NCBI GenBank assembly: GCA_021806685.1
Contig: JAJZQU010000005.1
Location: 1 to 36,993, forward strand
Direction: 5' to 3'
Source: a bacterium
GTDB taxonomy: Bacteria > Patescibacteriota > Patescibacteriia > 2-12-FULL-60-25
DNA length: 36,993 nucleotides
Of the stretch, positions 1 through 6,530 are shown one piece after another. The first letter of the stretch is position 1. Each line of letters starts with the position of its first letter. Under the pieces are notes generated by a model. It did not search any database. It had not been told where the DNA came from and saw only the letters and a program-made list of their open reading frames with translations. Made by a program: the position numbers and the translations under genes.

Positions 1-243
1 TTTGGTTGAGTTTTTTTCTTGTATTTTTATTTCCTCATACTCACTTAGGGTATTTTTCAAGGCTTGAGTGGCGTCCGCAATGGGCTTTAATTGTTTTAAG
101 ACGTCAGTTGATGTCTTTACTGGAGACAGAAGACTAAACAAGCCGTACAAAGGCTTCCTCCAAACAATTCCCCCAATCACAACCAATATCGCCACCGCAA
201 ATATGATGATCGGGGTTAAGGTAAATCTCTTCTTGGATTTCAT
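1..243 (-). CDS. Membrane-anchored hypothetical protein, C-terminus cut by window edge
   Basis: The minus-strand frame opens with ATG at 243 and runs without a stop to base 1 (81 codons seen). The product starts with a few basic residues (MKSKKRF), then a hydrophobic stretch of about 18 residues (residues 10-28), then a polar, probably helical region. That suggests a single N-terminal membrane anchor with an extracytoplasmic tail. I do not recognise the family. No SD site precedes the ATG. A possible promoter (TTGGGA, 17 bp, TATACA) ends only 5 nt before the ATG, which would give a leaderless message. It lies downstream of fusA but behind the fusA terminator, so it is probably a separate unit. 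Confidence 0.6.
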   Translation of the reverse strand, partial: MKSKKRFTLTPIIIFAVAILVVIGGIVWRKPLYGLFSLLSPVKTSTDVLKQLKPIADATQALKNTLSEYEEIKIQEKNSTK

Positions 244-293
244 AATTATGTATAGATTACCACAAAACAACTCCCAAGACGATTGGCTTTGAC

Positions 294-318
294 AAAAAAG
301 GACCGGCCGCGCCGATCC
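294..318 (-). terminator. Rho-independent terminator of fusA
   Basis: Read on the minus strand, an 8-bp stem (one G-T pair) with a 3-nt loop is followed by six T. It lies 30-50 nt past the fusA stop and closes the str operon. Confidence 0.8.
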
Positions 319-353
319 TAATTGTTAATTCTTAATTGTTCATTGTTAATTTA
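319..353. repeat. Heptamer-periodic element A (5 x 7 bp)
   Basis: Five consecutive 7-mers on the plus strand: TAATTGT, TAATTCT, TAATTGT, TCATTGT, TAATTTA. The element ends exactly on the fusA stop codon (351-353). It is one of four 35-bp copies of this architecture in the window. Confidence 0.75.
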
Positions 354-2432
354 TTTTTTGGCCTTGCCTTCGATGATTTGTAGTTGAATGTTGGACGGCA
401 CTGGCGAGTAGTGGTCGAATTCCATGGTGTAAGAACCGCGACCCTGGGTCATGGAGCGCAACGAAGTGGAATAGCCGAACATTTCGGCCAACGGCACTTC
501 GGCCTGGATGACTTTGACATCATTGCGGTCTTCCATGGAATTGATTTGCCCGCGTTTGGAGTTGAGGTCACCGATCACATCGCCCATGTACAACTCTGGC
601 ACGACAACTTCCACGCGCTCGATAGGCTCAAGGATGGAAACACCGGCCGTTCCGCAAGCCGCCTTAAAGGCCATTGAAGCCGCAATCTTAAAAGCTGCTT
701 CGGATGAGTCGACCTCGTGATAAGAACCATCATAAACAGTGGCTTTGACATCCAACATGGGATAACCGGCCACAACTCCCCTTTGCATGGCTTCCTGCAC
801 GCCTTTGTTGATTGGCTGGATGTACTCACGGGGAATAACGCCGCCTTTAATGTCATTAACGAACTCATAGCCCTTGCCGCGCTCGGTCGGTTCCACGCGC
901 AACCAGCAATGGCCATATTGTCCACGGCCACCTGACTGGCGGATGAACTTGCCTTCGCCCTCGGCCATGCCTTTGATGGCTTCCTTGTAAGCAACTTGCG
1001 GTTTACCGACATTAGCTTCGACATTAAACTCGCGCTTCATGCGGTCAACGATGATTTCAAGGTGGAGTTCACCCATGCCGGACAGAATTGTCTGCAAAGT
1101 TTCTTCGTCAGTCCTGACATGGAATGACGGGTCTTCTTCGGCCAACTTCTGCAAGGCAACGCCCATCTTTTCCTGGTCAGCCTTGGTCTTAGGCTCAACA
1201 GCCAAATCAATGACCGGTTCAGGAATAACAATTGTCTCGAGTATGACAGGGTGCTCTTCGTCGCAGAGCGTGTGGCCAGTAAAAGTTTCCTTCAAGCCCA
1301 CGGCTGCAGCGATTTCGCCTGAATAAACGTCCTGCACTTCTTCGCGGCTATTGGCATGCATGCGCACAATGCGGCCCACGCGTTCCTTTTTGCCGTTGGT
1401 CGCATTATAGACGTAAGAGCCGGCGGATAAATGGCCTGAGTAGACACGGAAGAAAATGAGCTTACCGACATAAGGGTCTGACATGACCTTAAAGGCCAAG
1501 GCTGCGAACGGTGCGTTATCGTCTGGCTTGCATTCAATAATCTTTTCCGGATCATTGGGATCAGTGCCTCTGACAGGCGGGACATCCAACGGCGACGGCA
1601 AATAGTAATTGACGGCATCCAACATGAACTGCACGCCCTTGTTCTTCAAGGCCGAACCGCACATGATCGGGAAAAGATCCATGTGGATGACGGCTTTGCG
1701 CAAAGCCGCGCGGATTTCATCAACTGAAAGTTCCTCACCGGCCAGATATTTGTTCATGAGCGCTTCGTCAGTCTCTGACAAGGCTTCCAAAAACTCATTG
1801 CGCCACTTCTTGGCCTCATCCATCATATCGGCAGGCACATCAGCTTCTACAATTTCCTTACCCATTTCATCCATATACATCTCGGCCTTCATGGTAATGA
1901 GGTCAATAATGCCTTTGAAGTTTGATTCCGCACCAATGGGCAACTGGATTGGGTAAGCACGCTTATTAAGACGAGTGCGGATGGAAACCACATCCTTAAA
2001 AAAGTCAGCTCCCGTACGGTCAAGCTTGTTAACGAAGCACATGCGAGGCACGTGGTACTTGTCAGCCTGGCGCCAGACAGTCTCTGACTGGGCTTCCACG
2101 CCGGCCACGCCGTCGAAGACAGTGACCGCGCCATCCAAAACGCGCAGCGAACGCTGAACTTCGATGGTAAAGTCGATGTGTCCCGGAGTGTCGATCAAAT
2201 TCAAACGGCAGCCTTTCCAAAAACAGGTCGTGGCGGCCGAGGTAATGGTGATACCGCGTTCGCGTTCCTGTTCCATCCAGTCCATGGTGGCCTCGCCCTC
2301 GTGCACTTCGCCAATCTTGTGCTTGCGGCCGGTATAAAAAAGCACGCGTTCGGAAACCGTTGTCTTGCCCGCATCAATGTGGGCGATGATCCCGAAGTTT
2401 CGGGTATCTTTGAGTGAGTATTCTCTTGGCAT
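351..2432 (-). CDS. fusA: Translation elongation factor G
   Basis: The 693-residue product is EF-G, the GTPase that drives ribosomal translocation and, with the recycling factor, ribosome splitting. Visible are the P-loop AHIDAGKT (residues 17-24), the G3 motif DTPGH, the G4 motif NKLD, and domain IV/V sequence near the end ([26 protein letters not shown]). Length matches the family. I chose ATG at 2432 because homology starts with [15 protein letters not shown]; a longer frame to 2486 adds 18 residues with no family match. No SD site is visible. It is the third gene of the rpsL-rpsG-fusA cluster, about 90 nt after rpsG, and ends at a strong terminator. Confidence 0.97.
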   Translation of the reverse strand: MPREYSLKDTRNFGIIAHIDAGKTTVSERVLFYTGRKHKIGEVHEGEATMDWMEQERERGITITSAATTCFWKGCRLNLIDTPGHIDFTIEVQRSLRVLDGAVTVFDGVAGVEAQSETVWRQADKYHVPRMCFVNKLDRTGADFFKDVVSIRTRLNKRAYPIQLPIGAESNFKGIIDLITMKAEMYMDEMGKEIVEADVPADMMDEAKKWRNEFLEALSETDEALMNKYLAGEELSVDEIRAALRKAVIHMDLFPIMCGSALKNKGVQFMLDAVNYYLPSPLDVPPVRGTDPNDPEKIIECKPDDNAPFAALAFKVMSDPYVGKLIFFRVYSGHLSAGSYVYNATNGKKERVGRIVRMHANSREEVQDVYSGEIAAAVGLKETFTGHTLCDEEHPVILETIVIPEPVIDLAVEPKTKADQEKMGVALQKLAEEDPSFHVRTDEETLQTILSGMGELHLEIIVDRMKREFNVEANVGKPQVAYKEAIKGMAEGEGKFIRQSGGRGQYGHCWLRVEPTERGKGYEFVNDIKGGVIPREYIQPINKGVQEAMQRGVVAGYPMLDVKATVYDGSYHEVDSSEAAFKIAASMAFKAACGTAGVSILEPIERVEVVVPELYMGDVIGDLNSKRGQINSMEDRNDVKVIQAEVPLAEMFGYSTSLRSMTQGRGSYTMEFDHYSPVPSNIQLQIIEGKAKK

Positions 2433-2524
2433 AATGTTATTGAGACAAAAAAAGGACGACGAAACCGCCGGCCTTTGACCTTGCATTAATCACCTGCGAT
2501 GTCTGAGCCGTCATCCATAACGGC

Positions 2525-2992
2525 TTAGCGGGCGAAGTGGGCGAAAGCGCGGTTGGCTTCGGCCATGCGCTGCACGTCCTGCTTCTTCTTGACGGCGTCA
2601 CCTTGGTTTTCGGCAGCAGCCAGGATTTCGGCAGACAATTTGTCAGCCATTGGCCTGCCCTTTTTGGAGCGGGCGGCCGTGATGAGCCAACGGAAGGCTA
2701 GTTGTTGGCGGCGGTCTGCGCGGACTTGGAGAGGAATCTGGTAGTTGGCGCCTCCCACGCGGCGGGATTTGACTTCGAGTAAAGGTGACACGTTCTTGAG
2801 GGCCTCATCAAAAACTTCCATGGCCGGTTTCTTGGTCTTGGCTTCGACTTTATCAAAAGCCTCATAAACAATCTTTTGGGACGTTGACTTCTTGCCACGT
2901 TCCATCACGTAGTTTATGAGTTTGGCCACAACAACCGAACCGTATTTCGGATCCGGGAGAACTGACCTACGAGGTGCTTGCTTTCCACGCAT
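2525..2992 (-). CDS. rpsG: Small subunit ribosomal protein S7
   Basis: The 155-residue product is uS7, which binds the 3' major domain of 16S rRNA and nucleates head assembly. The diagnostic N-terminal [12 protein letters not shown], the central [18 protein letters not shown] and the C-terminal [10 protein letters not shown] are all present. Start ATG at 2992 matches the family; a TTG three codons upstream lies in a heptamer repeat. No SD site is seen. The gene follows rpsL by 37 nt on the minus strand and precedes fusA, the usual str operon order. Confidence 0.96.
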   Translation of the reverse strand: MRGKQAPRRSVLPDPKYGSVVVAKLINYVMERGKKSTSQKIVYEAFDKVEAKTKKPAMEVFDEALKNVSPLLEVKSRRVGGANYQIPLQVRADRRQQLAFRWLITAARSKKGRPMADKLSAEILAAAENQGDAVKKKQDVQRMAEANRAFAHFAR

Positions 2993-2995
2993 ATT

Positions 2996-3030
2996 ATTCA
3001 ATCGTCAACATTCAATATTCAACATTCAAT
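2996..3030. repeat. Heptamer-periodic element B (5 x 7 bp)
   Basis: Plus-strand units ATTCAAT, CGTCAAC, ATTCAAT, ATTCAAC, ATTCAAT. It fills the rpsL-rpsG gap and its end touches the rpsL stop codon (3030-3032). It has the same 35-bp length as elements A, C and D but a different unit sequence. Confidence 0.7.
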
Positions 3031-3455
3031 TATTTACCGGCTTTGGGTTTCTTATTGCCGTAGAGCGAACGGCCGCGACGGCGGTTGGCTACTCCCTGGG
3101 TATCATAAACGCCACGCAGTACATGATAACGCACGCCTGGCAGGTCTTTAACGCGGCCACCGCGGATCATGACGATTGAGTGCTCTTGCAGGTTATGTCC
3201 TTCACCCGGGATATAAGCCGTGACTTCCTGGCCATTGGAGAGGCGGACGCGGGCGATCTTGCGCAAAGCTGAGTTTGGCTTTTTCGGCGTCATGGTCGTG
3301 ACCTTGGTGCAGACGCCACGCTTAAACGGACTCCCTTTGGGGAGCTCTGTGCGGGTGCGGTGCAAGGTATCGCGCGTGAACTGCAGCGCCGGACTCTTGG
3401 ATTTTACCTTGGCTGTGCGGCGAGAGCGCCGTATGAGTTGGTTGAAAGTAGGCAT
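3030..3455 (-). CDS. rpsL: Small subunit ribosomal protein S12
   Basis: The 141-residue product is uS12, the decoding-centre protein. It has [13 protein letters not shown] at the start, [29 protein letters not shown], the conserved [11 protein letters not shown] loop and the [15 protein letters not shown] segment. The usual streptomycin-resistance positions appear wild type (TPKKPNSA). It is first in the str operon, with a good promoter at 3499-3527. No SD site is visible. Confidence 0.97.
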   Translation of the reverse strand: MPTFNQLIRRSRRTAKVKSKSPALQFTRDTLHRTRTELPKGSPFKRGVCTKVTTMTPKKPNSALRKIARVRLSNGQEVTAYIPGEGHNLQEHSIVMIRGGRVKDLPGVRYHVLRGVYDTQGVANRRRGRSLYGNKKPKAGK

Positions 3456-3498
3456 GGTCGGTTAAAGATTAGCCAAAACCTTGGCTGAATGTGGGCGA

Positions 3499-3527
3499 AA
3501 TATAACAAATGCCCTGTTTATCGTCAA
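3499..3527 (-). promoter_or_regulatory. Sigma70-type promoter of the str operon
   Basis: Minus-strand TTGACG, 17-bp spacer, TATATT, about 45 nt before the rpsL ATG. It lies only about 20 nt past the stop of the reverse transcriptase gene, and no terminator separates them, so reverse transcriptase messages could read into the str operon. Confidence 0.75.
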
Positions 3528-3544
3528 GGACGCGCCATTTTATG

Positions 3545-4543
3545 CTATTTTGACGATAGTAACCACCAAAGATTCTCCAATTCTCTCGATATGCCATAGG
3601 CATTGCCGTGCGACAAAAGGCCGAGATATGACTCGACGGACTGGCGGTTGGGACTATAGCCGACGCGTTTCTTCATCCTGATTTTCGTCTTGGTGCGCAG
3701 CACTCGGTGATGCGGAAAATGTACCCAGCCTAAAAAATCGACACCCGGTGCAAGGGTTTTAATGAAAACTTTGTCCGGATGAAGGCTCAAGGCAAGCGAC
3801 CCGGATAAGAACGCGGCGACCTTTGGCAAACAGTTCGACAACCCGGATCGGTCATGCGACATGAAAACGAAATCATCGGCATAACGGGCGTAATATCTCA
3901 TGTGGAGATCGTTCTTGACGAACTGGTCTAGCTCATTCATGTAAACATTTGCAAAAAGCTGTGAGGTCAAATTGCCGAGCGGTATACCCTTGCCGTGACA
4001 GACTTCGAAGCTTCCGATGACGCTTTTAAGCAAATCAAGCAAACGGGGACTGGTTATGCGGTTGCGCAAAATATCAACCAAAATTGCATGATCCACGCTG
4101 GCGAAAAACTTTCGGATGTCGCATTTCAAAACCCAGCACGTCCTCATATTGTTCTGACTTGTCATCCTAGCGAGCTTCTCAAAACGCTCAAGTGCGCGAT
4201 GCATGCCTTTGCCCGTTTGGCATGAAAATGAGTCGGAAATAAAAAGCGTGGCAAAGAACGGATAAAGTTTCCGATGGATAGCATGGTGCAACAGTCGATC
4301 TCGCACAGTAGCCTTATGGATGTCACGCGGTTTCGGGTCGTTGATCCGAAAATGCTGATAGTCGCCATGCACATAGTGACCGTTCATTAAATCCGCGTGT
4401 AAATTAGCGACCTCATCGCCTAAATGCAACATGAATGCCTGCACGTCTTTCTTATTTCGCTTCCCTCGGATAAACTCTTGCCAAGCTTCACAGAGGTTTT
4501 CCACCGACACAACCTCTTCAAACGAAACAGTACACAATTTCAT
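3545..4543 (-). CDS. DGR reverse transcriptase
   Basis: The 332-residue product is the error-prone reverse transcriptase of a diversity-generating retroelement. It copies the TR RNA into cDNA and misincorporates opposite adenines. Motifs: CDIRKFF (residues 141-147, first catalytic Asp), LGNLTSQ (189-195), the DGR-typical form of the motif that reads QGxxxSP in most bacterial reverse transcriptases, and YADD (221-224). No maturase or endonuclease domain follows, which argues against a group II intron. It starts at ATG 4543 without an SD site, divergent from avd, and ends just upstream of the rpsL promoter. The TR and VR at 5003-5137 and 5568-5702 confirm the system. Confidence 0.95.
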   Translation of the reverse strand: MKLCTVSFEEVVSVENLCEAWQEFIRGKRNKKDVQAFMLHLGDEVANLHADLMNGHYVHGDYQHFRINDPKPRDIHKATVRDRLLHHAIHRKLYPFFATLFISDSFSCQTGKGMHRALERFEKLARMTSQNNMRTCWVLKCDIRKFFASVDHAILVDILRNRITSPRLLDLLKSVIGSFEVCHGKGIPLGNLTSQLFANVYMNELDQFVKNDLHMRYYARYADDFVFMSHDRSGLSNCLPKVAAFLSGSLALSLHPDKVFIKTLAPGVDFLGWVHFPHHRVLRTKTKIRMKKRVGYSPNRQSVESYLGLLSHGNAYGISRELENLWWLLSSK

Positions 4544-4548
4544 ATCTC

Positions 4549-4583
4549 TAATTCGTAATTTTTAATTGTTAATTATTAATTTC
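4549..4583. repeat. Heptamer-periodic element C (5 x 7 bp)
   Basis: Plus-strand units TAATTCG, TAATTTT, TAATTGT, TAATTAT, TAATTTC. It fills the divergent gap between the reverse transcriptase ATG (4543) and the avd start region, so it overlaps any promoters of both genes. Its last two units are identical to the last two of element D at 9957-9991. Confidence 0.75.
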
Positions 4584-4976
4584 TATGAGTATACCCCCCC
4601 CCCGCAACTAATCACGTCAAACCTGCCTGTTTTACAAAAAGTAGTGGACGCATACAAAATCTGGCACGCGCATTATTCTAACTTTCCCCGTCTCTCTAAA
4701 TTTTCACTGGGTACCAAGATCGATTCGCTCTTCACTGACCTGATCAATCTCATCTTCTTGGCCGGATATGCCGGAGCCGACCAAAAATACACGTTCGTCG
4801 TGAGGGCAGCGACAAAACTGGATCTTCTTAAATTCTTCATGCAGATCGCGTGGGAAACACGGTGCTTGGATCATAAAAAATACGCAGCCCTGTCCGTTCC
4901 CTTGAACGAGATTGGAAAAGACGTTGGAAACTGGCAAAAATATTGTAAAAAGAAACAACCCCCATCCGAGGAATGA
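4566..4976 (+). CDS. avd: DGR accessory variability determinant (Avd)
   Basis: The 136-residue frame carries the Avd four-helix signature: YKIWHAHYSNFPRLSKFSLG, KIDSLFTDLINLIFLAGY, then KLDLLKFFMQIAWE and LNEIGKDVGNWQKY. In known DGRs, Avd forms a basic pentamer that binds the reverse transcriptase and TR RNA and is needed for homing. The gene is unusual. It lies opposite to the reverse transcriptase and to the TR. The in-frame start available is TTG at 4566, inside a heptamer repeat. The only nearby ATG (4585) is out of frame because of ten C at 4594-4603; eleven C would join it to avd. Confidence 0.85.
   Translation: MLIINFYEYTPPPQLITSNLPVLQKVVDAYKIWHAHYSNFPRLSKFSLGTKIDSLFTDLINLIFLAGYAGADQKYTFVVRAATKLDLLKFFMQIAWETRCLDHKKYAALSVPLNEIGKDVGNWQKYCKKKQPPSEE
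4594..4603 (+). repeat. Run of ten C at the 5' end of avd
   Basis: With ten C, ATG 4585 reads only eight codons to a stop. With eleven (or eight) C it reads straight into Avd. The run could be a slippage switch or a sequencing or assembly error. Confidence 0.8.
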
Positions 4977-4984
4977 GGGCGTTT
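4953..4984. repeat. Imperfect inverted repeat between avd and TR
   Basis: AAAC...CCC.CAT pairs with ATG.GGG...GTTT around a 7-nt loop. It spans the avd stop codon and lies directly 3' of the TR in TR sense. It could be an avd transcript end or the spacer RNA structure near the TR 3' end that DGR reverse transcription uses. This is an inference from pairing only. Confidence 0.4.
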
Positions 4985-5002
4985 GTAAAAACATGAAGAG
5001 AT

Positions 5003-5137
5003 TTGCGGGACGAACGGGAACCGGTTGCTCTCGTTCCAGTCGTTGTCGAACCAGTTGTCGTCGAGATACGGTTCGCCGTCATTCACGTTCAGCACCGCGA
5101 CGTTCCGGTTGTTGCCATCATCGAGGGTGAACGAGCC
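5003..5137 (-). other. DGR template repeat (TR)
   Basis: This segment aligns without gaps to 5568-5702 (constant offset of 565). On the minus strand it holds 33 A. All 23 mismatches to VR are at these A positions (19 A to G, 2 A to T, 2 A to C), and none of the 102 other positions differ. Its virtual translation is rich in AAC/AAT (Asn) codons at the varied sites, the usual DGR design. The first 22 plus-strand bases (the TR 3' end) are identical in TR and VR, as expected of the site where cDNA priming and homing start. The segment is not expected to be translated. Confidence 0.96.
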
Positions 5138-5215
5138 ACTCGTCCATATCGGAAGCCATCTGGATCACCACCGCTCGAAAAATCTCACGGTTGAATTTTA
5201 TTCGGGGTCGCTCGC

Positions 5216-5241
5216 CCGCCGTAGCTTTAGCGAAGGCGGGT
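5216..5241. repeat. Short hairpin repeat, family with a TTCGC..AAGCTA loop
   Basis: A CCCGCC/GGCGGG stem whose loop reads TTCGCTAAAGCTACGG on the minus strand. Related hairpins lie near 6470, 13385 and 19190. It is within the TR leader RNA. Confidence 0.5.
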
Positions 5242-5399
5242 TGCCCACCAGCTTCCGATACCAAGTATCTTCAGTTTATGAAAAGGCCGCTACACGCTGC
5301 CGACCAGCGTACCGACCGACATTCTGGCAAACGGTCCCTTCCAGATTTCGACCGTCCGAAGCCTTGACTGCGGACTGTTTCGTCTATTATCCATTTTAA

Positions 5400-5429
5400 A
5401 TTATACAAAAATGCAAGCGGCCCCGTCCA
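5400..5429 (-). promoter_or_regulatory. Putative promoter of the TR RNA
   Basis: Minus-strand TGGACG, 18-bp spacer, perfect TATAAT. Transcription would start near 5393 and reach the TR about 256 nt later. The stretch from here to the TR (5138-5399) has no convincing coding frame, so it may be a TR RNA leader. A short segment just before TR resembles the codons before VR, suggesting TR arose from an older variable gene copy. Confidence 0.6.
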
Positions 5430-5469
5430 GTGCACGAATCCAAGTGAGGATTGTGTACCGAACGGGGCC
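5419..5469 (-). terminator. Inverted repeat, possible terminator of the variable gene
   Basis: GGCCCCGT (5419-5426) pairs with ACGGGGCC (5462-5469) around a 35-nt loop. In the minus direction it is followed, after about six bases, by five T. It overlaps the -35 of the putative TR promoter. Confidence 0.4.
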
Positions 5470-5515
5470 TGAGAGCCGAGCGACCAAGGGATCGAGGGCC
5501 GTTTTGAAGGGCCAA

Positions 5516-5541
5516 GGCACGGCGGTCGCGACCGCCGTGCC
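5516..5541. other. 26-bp perfect palindrome downstream of VR
   Basis: GGCACGGCGGTCG is followed directly by its exact reverse complement. It lies 14 nt past the variable gene stop and 26 nt past VR. Studied DGRs need a hairpin or cruciform just downstream of VR for target recognition, and this is the obvious candidate. No comparable palindrome follows TR, which fits a target-only role. Confidence 0.7.
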
Positions 5542-5555
5542 AAGGAACCGAGGGT

Positions 5556-6272
5556 CTAAGCGCTTACTTGCGGGACGAACGGGAACCGGCCGCTCCCGCC
5601 CCAGTCGATGCCGAACCAGCCGTCGCCGAGACACGGTCCGCCGCCATGCACGCCCAGCACCGCGACGCCCCGGTCGGCGCCATCACCGAGGGAGAACGAG
5701 CCAAGAGCGACCATCCAGAACTGCTTGTACAGCTCCGGGTGCGCCCGGTGCAGGTCGAGCAGCTCATTCTGTCCCATGATGGGACGGTACCCATGCTGAG
5801 CGACCTCGGTCCGCTGATCGCGACCCCAGGCGATGATCTCCTCACTGTCGCTGAGCACCTCGCGGGGAGGAGCGGCGAGCCAGACGACGTGATCCTCCGG
5901 CCTCGTCGAAACGATGGCCGAGGCGTGTCTCTTCCACTTGCGACCGTCGAAGATGCTGGAGACGCCGCCCTTGTAGGTTCGCTTCAGATCCGCCATGGGC
6001 GGGATAGGGGTGTAGGCGAAGGGCACGAGCACGTGGTCGGGCGGGAGAGCCAGCCCGCTCGTGCGGTACTGACTGCCGCCGTTGCCGGTGGCCGTCACGA
6101 TGGGCTGCGGCTCGGGGAGGAGCTCGCGGCGCATGGCCCGAACCCCCCGTTCGGCTCCGCCGTTGCGGATCACCTGACCGAGCTCATCGTCGAACGACGA
6201 AACGCGCGTGAGAGCGGTGACGGTTTCCAGCCCATTCGAAAACTTGTCGTCGAGGAGGCGTACCTGATTCAT
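5556..6272 (-). CDS. DGR variable protein, C-terminal lectin-type fold
   Basis: The 238-residue product ends in the VR-coded segment (residues 191-235), running from GSFSLGDG to RFPFVPQ. Such VR ends form a C-type-lectin-like ligand site in studied DGR proteins. The fold here is inferred from VR position and the Gly/Trp-rich pattern. No signal peptide, membrane segment or lipobox is seen, so it may stay in the cytoplasm. ATG 6272 is chosen because AGAAGG lies 7 nt upstream; ATG 6356 in the same frame would add 28 residues. The start lies 130 nt from a good promoter (6409-6437). Codons are GC-rich, unlike the neighbouring reverse transcriptase and avd. Confidence 0.88.
   Translation of the reverse strand: MNQVRLLDDKFSNGLETVTALTRVSSFDDELGQVIRNGGAERGVRAMRRELLPEPQPIVTATGNGGSQYRTSGLALPPDHVLVPFAYTPIPPMADLKRTYKGGVSSIFDGRKWKRHASAIVSTRPEDHVVWLAAPPREVLSDSEEIIAWGRDQRTEVAQHGYRPIMGQNELLDLHRAHPELYKQFWMVALGSFSLGDGADRGVAVLGVHGGGPCLGDGWFGIDWGGSGRFPFVPQVSA
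5568..5702 (-). other. DGR variable repeat (VR)
   Basis: The 3' end of the variable gene, aligned without gaps to the TR. Eighteen encoded residues differ from the TR translation if the border residue is counted, most of them Asn, Asp or Glu turned to Gly, plus Asn to Ala, Asp, His and Ile. All substitutions are at TR adenines, so this copy has been rewritten at least once. Confidence 0.96.
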
Positions 6273-6408
6273 GGCGTACCTTCTTTCTTCTGCGATTGGC
6301 GTACCCGTTATCCCGACCTCATTGCCGGGAATCCGAGCGTACCACTGATCGTTCATCCGTAAGTAAGCATCTAAATGCAAGGTTCAAAGCCTTAGTCTGT
6401 AATGAAAA

Positions 6409-6437
6409 AATATAGCATAAAAAAGCCCTTTTGTCAA
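6409..6437 (-). promoter_or_regulatory. Promoter of the DGR variable gene
   Basis: Minus-strand TTGACA, 17-bp spacer, TATATT, one base from consensus overall. It predicts a leader of about 130 nt before ATG 6272. Confidence 0.8.
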
Positions 6438-6468
6438 TGACTTTAGGGACTTTACGAACTTTACCCAC

Positions 6469-6528
6469 CTACGCCGAAGGCTATGGTGGGTCCGCCATGG
6501 CAATATAATTGTTTGCGAAGGCGGATGG
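6469..6528. repeat. Pair of short intergenic hairpins
   Basis: CCCACC/GGTGGG with a GCCTTCGGCG-type loop, followed by TCCGCC/GGCGGA. They separate the variable gene promoter from the end of the 515-residue membrane protein and may end its transcript. The first belongs to the hairpin family also seen near 5216, 13385 and 19190. Confidence 0.5.
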
Positions 6529-6530
6529 AC

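Noticed and set aside
68-292. Plus-strand 74-residue frame at the window start
   Set aside because: It is antisense to the membrane-protein frame and to its promoter region; no start signal.
3545-4543. Retron or group II intron reverse transcriptase
   Set aside because: The LGNLTSQ motif, Avd and the adenine-specific TR/VR pair define a DGR; there is no maturase/endonuclease domain and no intron RNA or msr/msd structure in view.
4871-5095. Minus-strand frame across TR read as a gene
   Set aside because: It is the TR read in VR frame; it has no start signal and continues into antisense avd. It is a template, not a coding gene.
5568-6362. 264-residue plus-strand frame opposite the variable gene
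   Set aside because: GC-rich shadow; the VR pattern and promoter support the minus strand only.
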